From Leptolyngbya subtilissima AS-A7 (GTDB taxonomy: Bacteria > Cyanobacteriota > Cyanobacteriia > Phormidesmidales > Phormidesmidaceae): DNA of 64,000 bases. The first letter of the stretch is position 1; the number at the start of each line of letters is the position of its first letter. This document shows positions 29,242-38,432 of the stretch, piece after piece. The stretch spans positions 310,001 through 374,000 of the forward strand of contig NZ_JAMPKY010000006.1 in assembly GCF_039962255.1 (NCBI RefSeq). Direction: 5' to 3'. The notes beneath the pieces were generated by a model, which saw nothing but the letters and a program-made list of their open reading frames with translations, ran no database searches and was not told where the DNA came from. Position numbers and translations under genes: made by a program.

Positions 29242-30147
29242 TCATAGCAGATAACCTAGGATCATACCGATGAGAAGGACGAAGCCGAGTTGGACGTTCT
29301 GCCGAAAAATCTGCCCGTAGAGGTTGAGCGGTGGCTTGTAGCGGCTGAGCAGGTAAGACTGGCGCGACCACACGATTAGCGCAGCGGCCAGCCCCAGCCA
29401 GTAGGGAAACGCGAGGAACAGCAGCAGGCCTAGCCAAATTAAAAGCAGCCATGCGCCGAAGAAGCAGAAGCCAATGAACTGGGGGGTGTAGTCGCCAAAG
29501 AATAGGGCAGCGGAGTTGACACCCAAGCGGCGATCGTCGTCGCGATCGGGGATGGCGTAGACGGTATCGAAGCTTAGAGTCCATAGCACCACGGCCAGCC
29601 AGAGAATCCACACCGGTAGATCTAAGTTATTAGTGACCGCTGCCCAGGGAATCAGCACCGCAAACCCCCAGGCGAGAGACAGCACCAGCTGCGGCACCGG
29701 AAACACGCGCTTTGCCAGGGGATAGAGCAAGATAAACGGCACGGCCAGCACGCACAGCCAAAAGCTGAGGGCATTGAGGTAGAGAGACAGGCCGTAGGCG
29801 CAGAGGAGGGACACCAACAGGACTCCGATCCCCACTTGCACGGACAAGTCGCGGGCGGCAAGAGGGCGGGTGCGGGTGCGCGCGACATGGGGATCAATGT
29901 TGCGATCCCATAGGTCGTTGACGACGCAGCCAGCGGCACTAGTAGCCAAGGTGCCTAGAATAATGACGCCAACCAAAGGTAGGGGAGGGCTACCTTCGGC
30001 AGCCAGCACCACCGACCACAGAGCCGGAATCATCAAAATCAATCGCCCGGTAGGCTTATCCCAACGCAGCAGACGAATGATGGCATCTAGGGTAGAGGGT
30101 TCGGGACGGGTAGAAGGACTCGCCATAGTCGCCAACGATGAGTGCAT
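29242..30147 (-). CDS. 4-hydroxybenzoate polyprenyltransferase (plastoquinone synthesis)
   Basis: 301 residues, the UbiA fold with about eight to nine membrane helices. Both prenyl-diphosphate/Mg2+ motifs are intact: NDLWDRNID near residue 96 and YAIPDRDDD near residue 205, with TRPLA after the first. In cyanobacteria this enzyme prenylates 4-hydroxybenzoate with solanesyl diphosphate as the first committed step to plastoquinone-9. An alternative start lies at M8 (MASPSTRPE). It is followed on the same strand by gatB across the G-rich spacer, so co-transcription is possible. plqA/ubiA would be a suitable symbol. Confidence 0.93.
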   Translation of the reverse strand: MHSSLATMASPSTRPEPSTLDAIIRLLRWDKPTGRLILMIPALWSVVLAAEGSPPLPLVGVIILGTLATSAAGCVVNDLWDRNIDPHVARTRTRPLAARDLSVQVGIGVLLVSLLCAYGLSLYLNALSFWLCVLAVPFILLYPLAKRVFPVPQLVLSLAWGFAVLIPWAAVTNNLDLPVWILWLAVVLWTLSFDTVYAIPDRDDDRRLGVNSAALFFGDYTPQFIGFCFFGAWLLLIWLGLLLFLAFPYWLGLAAALIVWSRQSYLLSRYKPPLNLYGQIFRQNVQLGFVLLIGMILGYLL

Positions 30148-30213
30148 AGGTACATCTTCAGCATAGCGGCCCTTGAGCTTGGCCCAAAGCGTTGGCAGCA
30201 GGGCACAGCAGGG

Positions 30214-31179
30214 TTAAGGCGATCGCTCTACGCTATAGATTTGCATGCCCTTAGCAGTTAGAAAGTCTAAATTGACAGGCTCTGTTGAGGTCGCGCTATT
30301 GCGCAGCAGTGAAGTGAAGCCACCTGCCCCTAGCCTAGATTGGGGCCACAGGCGATAGCAGGGAAAGGCGGACAGAGGTGAGGCATTGTCGGCCAAAACG
30401 GGGACGTCTACTGCCTCAAACTGGGGAAACTTTTTGAGCAGCCACTCCACGACCTGCTCGTTCTCTTCGGGAGAGAAGGTGCAGGTCATGTAGGCTAGAT
30501 AGCCGCCGCCTGCCACCGTTTGCGCGGCACTGGCCAAAATTCGCTTTTGGCGACTGGCGTTTTTCTTGATGTTGACGGGGTGAAAACAGCCTAGGGCCTG
30601 ATCGCCTTTGGCCAGGAGTGACTGGCCGCTGCATGGAGCATCGACCACCACTACTGAGGCGGTGTGGGAGAGTTGTTCGGCAAAGGTTTGAGGATCGAGG
30701 TTAAACACCAGCGAGTCTGTCAACCCGCAGCGTTTGAGGTTAGAAATCAAGATTCTGACCCGCTTGCGAACGACCTCGTTGCACCAAAGATGATCGGGCA
30801 TCAGGGCTTTCCAGGCCAGCAGACTTTTGCCCCCTGGGGCGGCGCAGAGATCGAGCACTGACTCTGTTGGGGTTGCGATCGCGCTAAACACCGCCGCCGA
30901 GAATACCGAAGCCATATCCAGGCAGTAGTAGGCGCCAGCTTGGTGAAGAGGGTGTTGACCAGGGCGCTGATCACCGCTGAGGCGATCGACCCAGGCGGGC
31001 TGCCAGGGTAGGGGTGGTGCGATCGCAAAGGGCACCACCTCTGGCCGAGGCTGCATCCACACAATGGCGGTGGGAAACGGCTGAGGGTTGACCAGAGCCT
31101 CTACAAAGGCATCGCGATCGCGCTCCTCAGCAAATAGCCGACGGCTCAGTTTTAGCAGCAGGTTAGACGGTTCGCCCAT
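30214..31179 (-). CDS. RsmB/NOP-family RNA (cytosine-5) methyltransferase
   Basis: 321 residues with the class I SAM fold: CAAPGGKS (motif I), NEVVRKRVRILISNLKRCG, the catalytic DAPCSGQ (motif IV) and MTCTFSPEENE (motif VI), with both cysteines of the m5C-methyltransferase mechanism present. It lacks the N-terminal NusB-like domain of E. coli RsmB, being closer in size to stand-alone NOP2/Sun-type enzymes. The target (rRNA or tRNA) cannot be said. The plastoquinone prenyltransferase gene starts 66 bases downstream on the same strand. Confidence 0.9.
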   Translation of the reverse strand: MGEPSNLLLKLSRRLFAEERDRDAFVEALVNPQPFPTAIVWMQPRPEVVPFAIAPPLPWQPAWVDRLSGDQRPGQHPLHQAGAYYCLDMASVFSAAVFSAIATPTESVLDLCAAPGGKSLLAWKALMPDHLWCNEVVRKRVRILISNLKRCGLTDSLVFNLDPQTFAEQLSHTASVVVVDAPCSGQSLLAKGDQALGCFHPVNIKKNASRQKRILASAAQTVAGGGYLAYMTCTFSPEENEQVVEWLLKKFPQFEAVDVPVLADNASPLSAFPCYRLWPQSRLGAGGFTSLLRNSATSTEPVNLDFLTAKGMQIYSVERSP

Positions 31180-31660
31180 AGGGCAGGATTATGCCACAGC
31201 CTGCGGGTCAACCCTAGATATATGGGCAATGAACCGGGAATATTGCTCCTCAAGCTTTGACCTTAAGTTAATTAATCGTTAACTCAATTCGTATTTAAAG
31301 AACGATGGAGTTTTAAGAGGATAATATTCAACCCAACTAAATAGTAGTTATGGTCACATTAGCAACTAAGTTTTCAAACATAGATCTAGTGAGCTCACTA
31401 TCTTCTCCGTTAGTCAACAGGGATATTACCCCTGTTTGAACTGATCCCTAGCAAGTTTACGTTCGTTAAAGTTTTAAGAAACGTTCATTCACATAATTGT
31501 GACTGTGCTCAACACAAACATGAAGACAATATAAAGGGCGTTTAGCAATTGCAGAAGCTATATCCTTGTAAGCGTCAGAGGTTTGGGCCTTACGGTAGAT
31601 GATCCCCATTTTTTCAAGAGTGAAAATGTAGAGGTTAAACACAGCTTTTAGGAAGCCACT
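31180..31660. other. 481-base AT-rich spacer
   Basis: From about 31250 to 31600 the sequence is clearly AT-richer than its surroundings, with no coding frame, no tRNA and no HIP1 octamer. It includes AACGTTCATT/AACGTTC-like words and GTTAATTAATCGTTAAC-type AT palindromes near 31265. It separates divergent genes and may serve as a regulatory region for the small Cys-rich protein gene; I identify no specific site. Confidence 0.5.
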
Positions 31661-31978
31661 ATGAAATCAGCGCAGTGCCAGGTGTCATCTTGTAGCCGCT
31701 GCCGTTTTTATTCTCCGGAGGGACGGCGGGGAGGACAGTGCAGTCAGCTCGGCGTACCTGTAGAAAGCCGGTGGTCACCGTGTTCCTTAGCTGTACCCGT
31801 GTTTACATCGCCGCTGGTGACGATGAAACCCCTGGACTTTTTGCCTCAACCCTTAGATTTAGGCTTTGCCGAAGTTTCCCGAGAGGCGGCGCGACTAGAG
31901 GCATCATTAGAGGCCCCTGCTGTGGAGAGGTATTCAGAAGACGCTCTTCGACCTGCCCCTGCCCGAGTTCGGCGCTAG
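31661..31978 (+). CDS. small cysteine-rich conserved-type protein
   Basis: 105 residues. The N-terminus carries five Cys in a possible metal-binding arrangement (C6, CSRC at 11-14, C27, C41) with the block CRFYSPEGRRGGQCSQLGVPVESRW, which I regard as a recurrent cyanobacterial motif. The second half is proline- and glutamate-rich and likely disordered, ending in a basic tail. It has no signal peptide. It is isolated between the AT-rich spacer and the AraC-MGMT gene. The function is unknown; a zinc-binding or redox role is only a guess from the Cys pattern. Confidence 0.75.
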   Translation: MKSAQCQVSSCSRCRFYSPEGRRGGQCSQLGVPVESRWSPCSLAVPVFTSPLVTMKPLDFLPQPLDLGFAEVSREAARLEASLEAPAVERYSEDALRPAPARVRR

Positions 31979-32192
31979 ATCGACTGTAGTTAGCTCCCAA
32001 AATTTCTGAGAAATTATCCCACCCTTTTGCACGGACAACTGAAGTACCTAGGCAGCTATGTCTCATAGGGCGCTAAAGCTCTCACTTTTCGGTGGGTAGG
32101 TGAGGGGCAAAGGCTGGGGTAGCATCTGAGGCCGCAAGAAACGGGTGGTCTGGACTGGGGGCGATCGGTAGATTGGGAATTGTAGTTGACCT

Positions 32193-33080
32193 ATGGCTGC
32201 GAAACCCATGAATCCTGTGGTGAAATCTGCAACCTACGACGATGAAACCTACAGGCAGATAGCTGATGCGATCGCATTTCTGCGCCAGCACTATCTCGAC
32301 CAGCCCGATCTGGCCGCCGTAGCCCGCCATGTGCACCTCAGCGAATACCACTTTCAGCGCCTGTTTACTCGATGGGCGGGCATTAGCCCGAAGCGGTTTT
32401 TGCAAAACCTGACGGTGGACTATGCCAAGGCCAAGATTGCCGAAACCAAAAGCCTGTTGGATCTGACTGGGGATGTGGGTCTGTCAAGTCCAAGCCGTTT
32501 GCACGATCTGTTTGTCAGCCTAGAGGCCGTGTCGCCGGGTGAGTTTAAGTCCGGAGGGGCGGGCCTGGAGATTCGTTACGGCATTCACGCTACTCCGTTT
32601 GGGCTGTGTTTGCTGGCCAAGACCGCACGGGGCATCTGCAATCTGCACTTTTTAGAGACACCAGATCAGGCGACGGCGGAGCATCTATTGCAGGCGGAGT
32701 GGCCTAAGGCAACCTTGGTAGACGACCAGCCTGGAACGGCGGAAGAGTGTCATCGTATCTTCACCCCAGACCCCAATCACCCCTTGGCGCTGGCAGTCAA
32801 AGGCACCAACTTTCAGATTCAGGTGTGGCGGGCGCTTTTGCAGATTCCTCCGGGTGGGCTAACGACATACCAGGGCTTAGCAGAGGCGATCGGCCGGCCT
32901 ACAGCGGCGCGAGCAGTGGGCAATGCCATTGGACAGAACCCGGTAGGGTATCTCATTCCCTGTCACCGGGTAATTCGAGCCTCGGGTGAGTGGGGTGGCT
33001 ACCGCTGGGGGCCAGCGCGCAAGACGCTGCTGTTAGGCTGGGAAGCGGGACAGACCCAAGCCCTCCCCCAGGAGGTGTAA
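32193..33080 (+). CDS. AraC-type HTH fused to methylated-DNA-protein-cysteine methyltransferase
   Basis: 295 residues. An AraC-type double HTH (about residues 25-120; LAAVARHVHLSEYHFQRLFTRWAGISPKRFLQ) is followed by an MGMT domain ending with the active-site IPCHRV (Cys about residue 257). The zinc-binding phosphotriester-repair domain (AdaA) of E. coli Ada is absent, so this is the shorter AdaB-AraC form. It repairs O6-alkylguanine and may regulate transcription when alkylated. The stop shares one base with the start of the downstream exporter gene (TAATG), a sign of translational coupling. ATG 32208 is a second possible start. Confidence 0.9.
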   Translation: MAAKPMNPVVKSATYDDETYRQIADAIAFLRQHYLDQPDLAAVARHVHLSEYHFQRLFTRWAGISPKRFLQNLTVDYAKAKIAETKSLLDLTGDVGLSSPSRLHDLFVSLEAVSPGEFKSGGAGLEIRYGIHATPFGLCLLAKTARGICNLHFLETPDQATAEHLLQAEWPKATLVDDQPGTAEECHRIFTPDPNHPLALAVKGTNFQIQVWRALLQIPPGGLTTYQGLAEAIGRPTAARAVGNAIGQNPVGYLIPCHRVIRASGEWGGYRWGPARKTLLLGWEAGQTQALPQEV

Positions 33081-33979
33081 TGCGAAAAATCGATATTGCC
33101 GAGCTTTTGCTGCTGGCGGCACTGTGGGGCGGCTCGTTTCTGTTTATGCGGGTGGCGGCTCCGGTACTGGGTCCCCTATGGCTAATTGAGATTCGCGTGG
33201 TGCTAGCTGGTTGTGCTCTGCTGCCGATGGTCGCACACCTCAATCTGTGGTCAGAACTGCGCCAACACTGGCGAGCCCTTCTAGTGGTAGGCAGTATTAA
33301 TTCTGCGATCCCCTTTGTGCTGCTGGCCTTTGCTTCCCTGTCGCTACCGGCTGGGTTGACCTCTATTTTGAATAGCACAGCGCCGTTGTTTGGCACGGTT
33401 GTGGCCGCGGTCTGGCTCCAAGAAACCCTTACCCTCACCCGGTGGATTGGCTTTGGGCTGGGCTTTGTGGGTGTCGTGATTTTGGTAGGTTGGCAACCGA
33501 TTATGGCGACACCAGGGTTTGGATGGGCGGTGGCGGCAGGGCTAGTTGCTGCTTTTATGTATGCGATCGCAGCTCCCTACATTCGGCAAAATTTGGCTGG
33601 AGTCTCGCCCTGGACCATCACCGCTGGTAGTCTATGGGGGGCTGCCCTGACTTTGCTACCGGCCCTACCCTTCACCGTGCCGCACCAAATGCCTACGCCC
33701 ACCGTTGTCGCTGCAGTGGTGGCTCTGGCGCTGCTCTCTACAGCCTGCGCCTACCTACTCTACTTTCGGCTGATTCAAAACGTCGGCCCGACCAAGGCAC
33801 TGACGGTAGGGTATCTAATTCCCATGTTTGCCGTGCTTTGGGGTGCTGTGCTGCTGGCAGAGCCCGTCACCTGGTCGATGGCAGTAGGAGGCAGCTTGAT
33901 TTTGCTGGGCACCGCGATCGCCAACGACCTATTCAACCCCAGACAAAAAAGAGCCCAGACTCCTTCAAGAGAAGTCTAG
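33080..33979 (+). CDS. EamA/DMT-superfamily transporter
   Basis: About 299 residues with ten predicted membrane helices in two EamA repeats (first starting LLLLAALWGGSFLFMRVA, second FGWAVAAGLVAAFMYAI). The start ATG overlaps the preceding stop and has a perfect AGGAGGTG site inside the end of the upstream gene. DMT proteins export metabolites or amino acids; the substrate is unknown. Pairing with an alkylation-repair regulator suggests export of a toxic or alkylating metabolite, but this is inference. The last 30 bases double as the terminator of the convergent thf1. Confidence 0.9.
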   Translation: MRKIDIAELLLLAALWGGSFLFMRVAAPVLGPLWLIEIRVVLAGCALLPMVAHLNLWSELRQHWRALLVVGSINSAIPFVLLAFASLSLPAGLTSILNSTAPLFGTVVAAVWLQETLTLTRWIGFGLGFVGVVILVGWQPIMATPGFGWAVAAGLVAAFMYAIAAPYIRQNLAGVSPWTITAGSLWGAALTLLPALPFTVPHQMPTPTVVAAVVALALLSTACAYLLYFRLIQNVGPTKALTVGYLIPMFAVLWGAVLLAEPVTWSMAVGGSLILLGTAIANDLFNPRQKRAQTPSREV

Positions 33980-33982
33980 GCT
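33945..33982 (-). terminator. Rho-independent terminator of thf1, inside the 3' end of the EamA gene
   Basis: On the minus strand a 10-bp stem (33982-33973 with 33961-33952, including one T-G pair) and an 11-base loop is followed by CTTTTTT. It lies 35 bases past the thf1 stop and within the final codons of the opposite-strand transporter gene. Confidence 0.82.
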
Positions 33983-34016
33983 TGGGGTTCTAGGCTAAGT
34001 TTTCCAACATGGTGGC

Positions 34017-34766
34017 CTACTCCGCCGAGCCAGATTCTCCTGCATCGGGGACAGTGGCTACGGGCTCAACGATACCTGCGGCCTCGGCTTCGGCAGCTTT
34101 TTTGCGGTCTTCGCGCTTTTTGCGATCGGCGGCCAGCATGTCTTTCATTACTTCCTGGGCCTGGGCAAATTTCTCCATGTTGCTGCGGTAGAGTTCGACA
34201 TCTTTTAGCAGCTTATCGTTGGAGATATTGAGCTTGCCCGCCAGGTCTTTGAATAGGGCCTCGACAACTGCTTTATCTTTGAGGTCTTCGGCAGGGGTCA
34301 CAGCTTCTACCAGAGTGTAGAGCCCGATGCCAAAGGGGCGGCTGTACTTGAATTTTTCTCGGTTGGCGACCGAGGCCAGCGTGCCGCGCAGGCCATCGCC
34401 GCCGTCGCCGAGATGCTCAAACTGCCCCTTCAGATCGTCTAAGGACATGCCGTTGACGGAAGACCTTACGGCCTCAGCATCACCGCGATAGTGCTCGGGG
34501 GTGCTGTTGATGGAACGGCACAGGGCGTTGAAAATGGTAGTTTTGTCGCTCTCGGGCTCGTAACCGACCATGAAGCGATCGAAGGTGGTAACAATGCCCA
34601 GGGCGTAGATGGGGTCGTAGGCAAAGTCGACATTGACGGAGAGCAGGTGCATCTCTACCATCAGCTCGTCTACCACGCGCCGGTAGATGGAGTTGATGGG
34701 GCGAGTGTGGTGGGTGTAAAAGTCGCGCTTGGCGTCAGATACCGTGCGTACGGGTGCGTTGTTCAC
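34017..34766 (-). CDS. thf1: photosystem II biogenesis protein Psb29/Thf1
   Basis: 249 residues with the helical Psb29 sequence throughout: TVSDAKRDFYTHHTRPINSIYRRVVDELMVEMHLL at the start, FAYDPIYALGIVTTFDRFM, and a C-terminal coiled coil (ADRKKREDRKKAAEAEA) before a disordered acidic tail. In cyanobacteria and plastids it binds FtsH protease complexes and supports PSII repair. An ftsH gene lies 13 kb away in this window, but no operon link is visible. Start ATG 34766 is clear. Confidence 0.95.
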   Translation of the reverse strand: MNNAPVRTVSDAKRDFYTHHTRPINSIYRRVVDELMVEMHLLSVNVDFAYDPIYALGIVTTFDRFMVGYEPESDKTTIFNALCRSINSTPEHYRGDAEAVRSSVNGMSLDDLKGQFEHLGDGGDGLRGTLASVANREKFKYSRPFGIGLYTLVEAVTPAEDLKDKAVVEALFKDLAGKLNISNDKLLKDVELYRSNMEKFAQAQEVMKDMLAADRKKREDRKKAAEAEAAGIVEPVATVPDAGESGSAE

Positions 34767-34853
34767 AGCCTAGGGTTCAAAATATTACAGTTCTTATATT
34801 CTATTGTCTCGCGGGACTGTGCCTTTGCCAACCTACCCAGTCAAAGCTGGGGA

Positions 34854-35852
34854 TCAACGGCCTTTGAGCTTTTTGCGAACTTTGGCGGTAGTGCGTTGCA
34901 GCCAAAGGCGGGCCAAGCGAGGTTTGGTGAGGTCGGGAATATTCCCAGGATGCTTGGCCCGATAGTCGAAGAAGTGGTTGATTTCAGCCAGAATGACCTC
35001 TAGCCGGGGCAGCAGAGCTGGGGCACGGTAGGGTTCTAAATCTGTGGTGGACATCGCTAGGGGAGTAGGCGTTTGCAGGGCGGTGAGGATGCGATCGCAG
35101 TCATACCCCGTCGAATGCACCCCAATCTTGTAGCAGTTAAACCCCGGATCTAAGTAATCGGCCAGCGCTCCGTTGACGCTAGTGAACACCTGACAACCAC
35201 AGGCCATCGCCTCCATGGGGGGCAGGCCAAACCCCTCGCTCACCCGGCTCAGCGCCCAGTATTCTGCCGAGTCGTAGAGAAAGATTTTGCTGCGGTTAAA
35301 CAGAATCGAGAGATCGTCGACAAACCCAGTCAGCGTCACCAGATTGCAGCGAGACTCCAAGGCTGGAACCAGCTGGTTGAGCAGATAATCTGACGACTTG
35401 CGCACCTGCACCAACACGTCAATATCCCTAAACTGCTGTTGGTTGGTGAACTCGGGCGAGATGTGGTTGGGCAGGTAGAAAACTAGCCCGTTGGGCCGCT
35501 TTTGCCCCCAGTAGCCCATGGAATTGCGGCTGACGGTAATGATGGGAATGTCCCTTGGGAGGGTGAACCCGTAGCCACTGCTGTGGGCGTGGTAGACCAC
35601 CGGGTAGCCTCGCAGCCGCTTCACCAAGCGAGGAATATGAAAGCCCCAGCTAATTACAAAAATACTGTTGCCGGGGCTGGGCCGCTGGAGCAGGTCATCC
35701 AAAAACAGCGTGTCATCCTCGCGCTGGTCGTAGGTGACCACCTCGGCGGAGCAGACCTGCTGGGCTAGCTTGAGGGTCTTGAGCTCAGCAAACAGCCCGC
35801 CGCAGTGGAAGCGCTTGCCGGTGCCGGGGACCAGAAAGTATAGGTGACGCAT
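34854..35852 (-). CDS. GT4-type glycosyltransferase
   Basis: 332 residues. The C-terminal half has the retaining GT4 donor-site signature SEGFGLPPMEAMACGC (the EX7E motif, near residues 208-223) and a Rossmann-like N-terminal half with VVYHAHSSGYGF. It has no signal peptide; the C-terminus is strongly basic (RTTAKVRKKLKGR), which may help membrane association. It is not part of a visible polysaccharide cluster; thf1 lies downstream on the same strand after 87 bases. Donor and acceptor are unknown. Confidence 0.86.
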   Translation of the reverse strand: MRHLYFLVPGTGKRFHCGGLFAELKTLKLAQQVCSAEVVTYDQREDDTLFLDDLLQRPSPGNSIFVISWGFHIPRLVKRLRGYPVVYHAHSSGYGFTLPRDIPIITVSRNSMGYWGQKRPNGLVFYLPNHISPEFTNQQQFRDIDVLVQVRKSSDYLLNQLVPALESRCNLVTLTGFVDDLSILFNRSKIFLYDSAEYWALSRVSEGFGLPPMEAMACGCQVFTSVNGALADYLDPGFNCYKIGVHSTGYDCDRILTALQTPTPLAMSTTDLEPYRAPALLPRLEVILAEINHFFDYRAKHPGNIPDLTKPRLARLWLQRTTAKVRKKLKGR

Positions 35853-36020
35853 GGATGTTTTGCGAATTGACTAGCCATTCTACAAGTGGACTAGTCACTT
35901 TAATCGGGTTTCAGCCAACTCAGCCGCGTTTAAGATGGAGACATTTTTTAGCTGTTGCCTCAGCTCTAATCGCCCTCAATCATCAAACGTCCCAGAGTTT
36001 AGGGACAGGTAGGTGATGAA

Positions 36021-36049
36021 AAAACTGGCCCATTGGCTGGGGCAGTTTT
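36021..36049. promoter_or_regulatory. hairpin in the leader of the SDR gene
   Basis: AAAACTG (36021-36027) pairs with CAGTTTT (36043-36049), extended by three inner C-G pairs after one mismatch. It lies 68 bases before the SDR start in sense orientation. It might be a leader attenuator or an upstream terminator; the sequence alone does not decide. Confidence 0.45.
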
Positions 36050-36116
36050 GCCCTAGGAAAGAGTTTGCCATCGGCTCGCACCACCTACAGTGAAAGCCAC
36101 ACTGGAGGGTGGAAAC

Positions 36117-37196
36117 ATGTCGATTAACCATTTGGGATTGCTGGGCTTGGTCGCGATCGCCCTGCTAACGATCGTTCTCTGGCTAGGTCGCCGGTGGCGC
36201 GAACAGCAGTATGACCTGCGCGGCAAGACCATTTTGATCACTGGGGGCTCCCGGGGGCTGGGTCTGGTCATGGCCCGCCAGCTGGTAGCGGCCGGGGCTC
36301 GACTGGCGATTTGTGCGCGGGATGAGGCCGAATTGGAGCGGGCAAAAACCGAACTGGTGCAGCAAGGCGGGGAGATTTTGGCCCTGATCTGTGATGTCAC
36401 CCACCAGACCCAGGTCGAGCAGATGGTGCAGCAGGTCAGCGAGCAATTTGGGGCGATCGACATTCTGATCAACAACGCTGGCACTGACATCGTGGGGCCG
36501 TTAGAGAACCTGACCATGCAGGACTACGACGACCTGATGCAGCTCCATTTCTGGGCACCGCTCTATGCTACCCAAGCGGTGCTGCCGGGGATGCGCGATC
36601 GCAAAGCTGGTCGCATCGTCAATATTTCGTCTGTGGGGGGCAAAGTGGCGTCGCCGCACATGGTGGCCTACTGCGCCAGCAAGTTTGCCCTGACGGGGTT
36701 GTCGGCCGGATTGCACATTGAACTGGCCCAGGCCGGCATTGTCGTCACCACGGTCTGTCCCGGTTTGATCTATACGGGCGTTAACGATCACGCCCTGTTT
36801 AAAGGACAGCGCAGCAAAGAATATACCTGGTTCAGCATTAGCGAGTCGCTGCCGATCATCTCTGCCAGCCCAGAGAAGGTAGCTCGAACCGCCATTGCCG
36901 GCATGCGTCGGGGGGCGGCCGAGGTGGTAGTGCCGCTGCCAATTCTGCTCATGGCCCGGTTCTACGGCCTGTTTCCGGGGCTCATGACTAGTTTGCTGAG
37001 CTGGGGAAGCAGGCTGCTGCCGGGACCCGTTGCAGGTGGTGAAAAGCGGGCCTTTGGCCGAGACAGCCACTCGCTTTGGGCACCATCCTGGTTGACCTAT
37101 CTGAGCGATCGCGCCGCGCGGCGCAACAATGAACTGCCCGTCCAGGAGCCGAAGTCGGCCTCCGAGGCCGAACCAGTGGGTAGCAGGGAGCAATAG
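36117..37196 (+). CDS. membrane-anchored short-chain dehydrogenase/reductase
   Basis: About 359 residues from ATG 36117, which has GGAGGG 7 bases upstream. An N-terminal membrane helix (LGLLGLVAIALLTIVLWLG) is followed by a classical SDR domain: ITGGSRGLG cofactor loop, NNAG, catalytic Ser in VNISSVGG and YCASK (Tyr/Lys). The Arg after the cofactor loop (CARDE) suggests NADP(H). The substrate is unknown; related membrane-tethered SDRs often act on lipids or sterol-like compounds. A LysR regulator gene converges on it 21 bases downstream of its stop. Confidence 0.9.
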   Translation: MSINHLGLLGLVAIALLTIVLWLGRRWREQQYDLRGKTILITGGSRGLGLVMARQLVAAGARLAICARDEAELERAKTELVQQGGEILALICDVTHQTQVEQMVQQVSEQFGAIDILINNAGTDIVGPLENLTMQDYDDLMQLHFWAPLYATQAVLPGMRDRKAGRIVNISSVGGKVASPHMVAYCASKFALTGLSAGLHIELAQAGIVVTTVCPGLIYTGVNDHALFKGQRSKEYTWFSISESLPIISASPEKVARTAIAGMRRGAAEVVVPLPILLMARFYGLFPGLMTSLLSWGSRLLPGPVAGGEKRAFGRDSHSLWAPSWLTYLSDRAARRNNELPVQEPKSASEAEPVGSREQ

Positions 37197-37217
37197 CCCA
37201 ATGGCCAAGCCGTGACG

Positions 37218-38123
37218 CTAAACAGCTTTGATGCGGCTAAATTCGCCCACTTCCCGCAGGGCGTCTAAAAAGGCATAGAGCGCGGGGGTGTGCAGGGCGT
37301 CCTTCAAAATGGTGGCCCCAATCGGCCGAGAAATTGGGAAGGGCATAGAGACAATCTGCACATCAGGGGGCACCGGCTCGGCGGCGAGGCGCGGCAAAAT
37401 GGCGATGCCCAAGCCCTGCTGCACCATGGCCACCATCGACGAGTCGTGGCGAATGCAGTAGGCAATTTCTAGAGGATGCTCTTGGGCACCCAGCACGGTG
37501 CGAATGCGCAGGCCACAGCTGCTGTGGCTAGAGCCAATAATCGGCATTTGGCGCATGTCATCGACGGTAAGCTTTCCGGTTTTGGGGCAATAGCCGGGGG
37601 GCAGCAGGGCCACGTAGTCGTCGTCAAAGATGTGCAGGGTTTCAACATCGTCGTCAACGATGGTTTCAGCAACGCAGATATCAACTTCGCCCTTAAACAG
37701 CGCCTGCTTCAGTTGGTGCACTTCATCCATTTCGTGGACGCTGATGGCGATGGTGGGGTAGCGGCGGTGCAGCCGAGCGATCGCCCCGGGCAGCACATGG
37801 GTCGCAACGCTGCGAAAAGAGGCAATGCGCAAATTGCCCCCCTGTACGCCCCGGGCCTGGTTGGCCTCGCTGCCAATGGTGTCGAGCAGGCTCAGCACAT
37901 CGCGGGCGTGGGCGGTGATGCGATCGCCCACGCTCGTCAGTCGTGCCCCATGGCGGCCCCGCTTCAGAAGGGTAACGCCCAGCTCGTCTTCTAGGGTGGC
38001 AATGGCGTGGCTGATGGTGGACTGGGTGACATCGAGCTTGAGGGCCGCTTCGCTGAAGTTGCCGCACTCGGCGATCGTCACCAGTGCCCGCAGTTGTGAC
38101 AGCTTGATTTTGTTGAGGTTCAT
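37218..38123 (-). CDS. LysR-family transcriptional regulator
   Basis: 301 residues with an N-terminal winged HTH (KLSQLRALVTIAECGNFSEAALKLDVTQSTISHAIATLEDELGVTLLKRGRHGARLT) and a type 2 periplasmic-binding-like effector domain. In cyanobacteria several LysR proteins (NdhR/CcmR, CmpR, RbcR) control carbon uptake, but this one cannot be assigned to any of them from sequence alone. LysR proteins often regulate a divergent neighbour, which here is the small gene at 38433; the SDR gene is convergent. Confidence 0.93.
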   Translation of the reverse strand: MNLNKIKLSQLRALVTIAECGNFSEAALKLDVTQSTISHAIATLEDELGVTLLKRGRHGARLTSVGDRITAHARDVLSLLDTIGSEANQARGVQGGNLRIASFRSVATHVLPGAIARLHRRYPTIAISVHEMDEVHQLKQALFKGEVDICVAETIVDDDVETLHIFDDDYVALLPPGYCPKTGKLTVDDMRQMPIIGSSHSSCGLRIRTVLGAQEHPLEIAYCIRHDSSMVAMVQQGLGIAILPRLAAEPVPPDVQIVSMPFPISRPIGATILKDALHTPALYAFLDALREVGEFSRIKAV

Positions 38124-38432
38124 GGCGGCTCCAAGCCCCTAAACGCCTATTCCAAGGCTAAGGGCAGAGGCTTGAGCTGGCCTATCGATTTTTTGCATAG
38201 CACCCATTCACGTCATGCTTTGTTACAAACTGATGCCCCGAATACATTGGATACATCAGCAGCGGTAGCGCTTGGGGCGAGATGCCTCTACTCCTAGGAG
38301 TGGAACCCTAACCGTTAACCTCAGCCTTTGCATTCTGACCCTTTGCATTTGTGCTCAGCCCCTCTAGGGCTGACAGAGGCTTTTGGTTAGACGTGCAACT
38401 GCCCGCTGTAATTCCTTTAGTCAGAAAATGCC
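38124..38432. other. 309-base divergent spacer (LysR / small protein gene)
   Basis: Only candidate regulatory DNA is visible. A partial palindrome around 38224-38260 (ACAAACTGATGC.. ATTGGATACATC) contains T-N11-A-like half sites of the type used by LysR proteins, but none is convincing. No gene or RNA was recognised. Confidence 0.4.
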
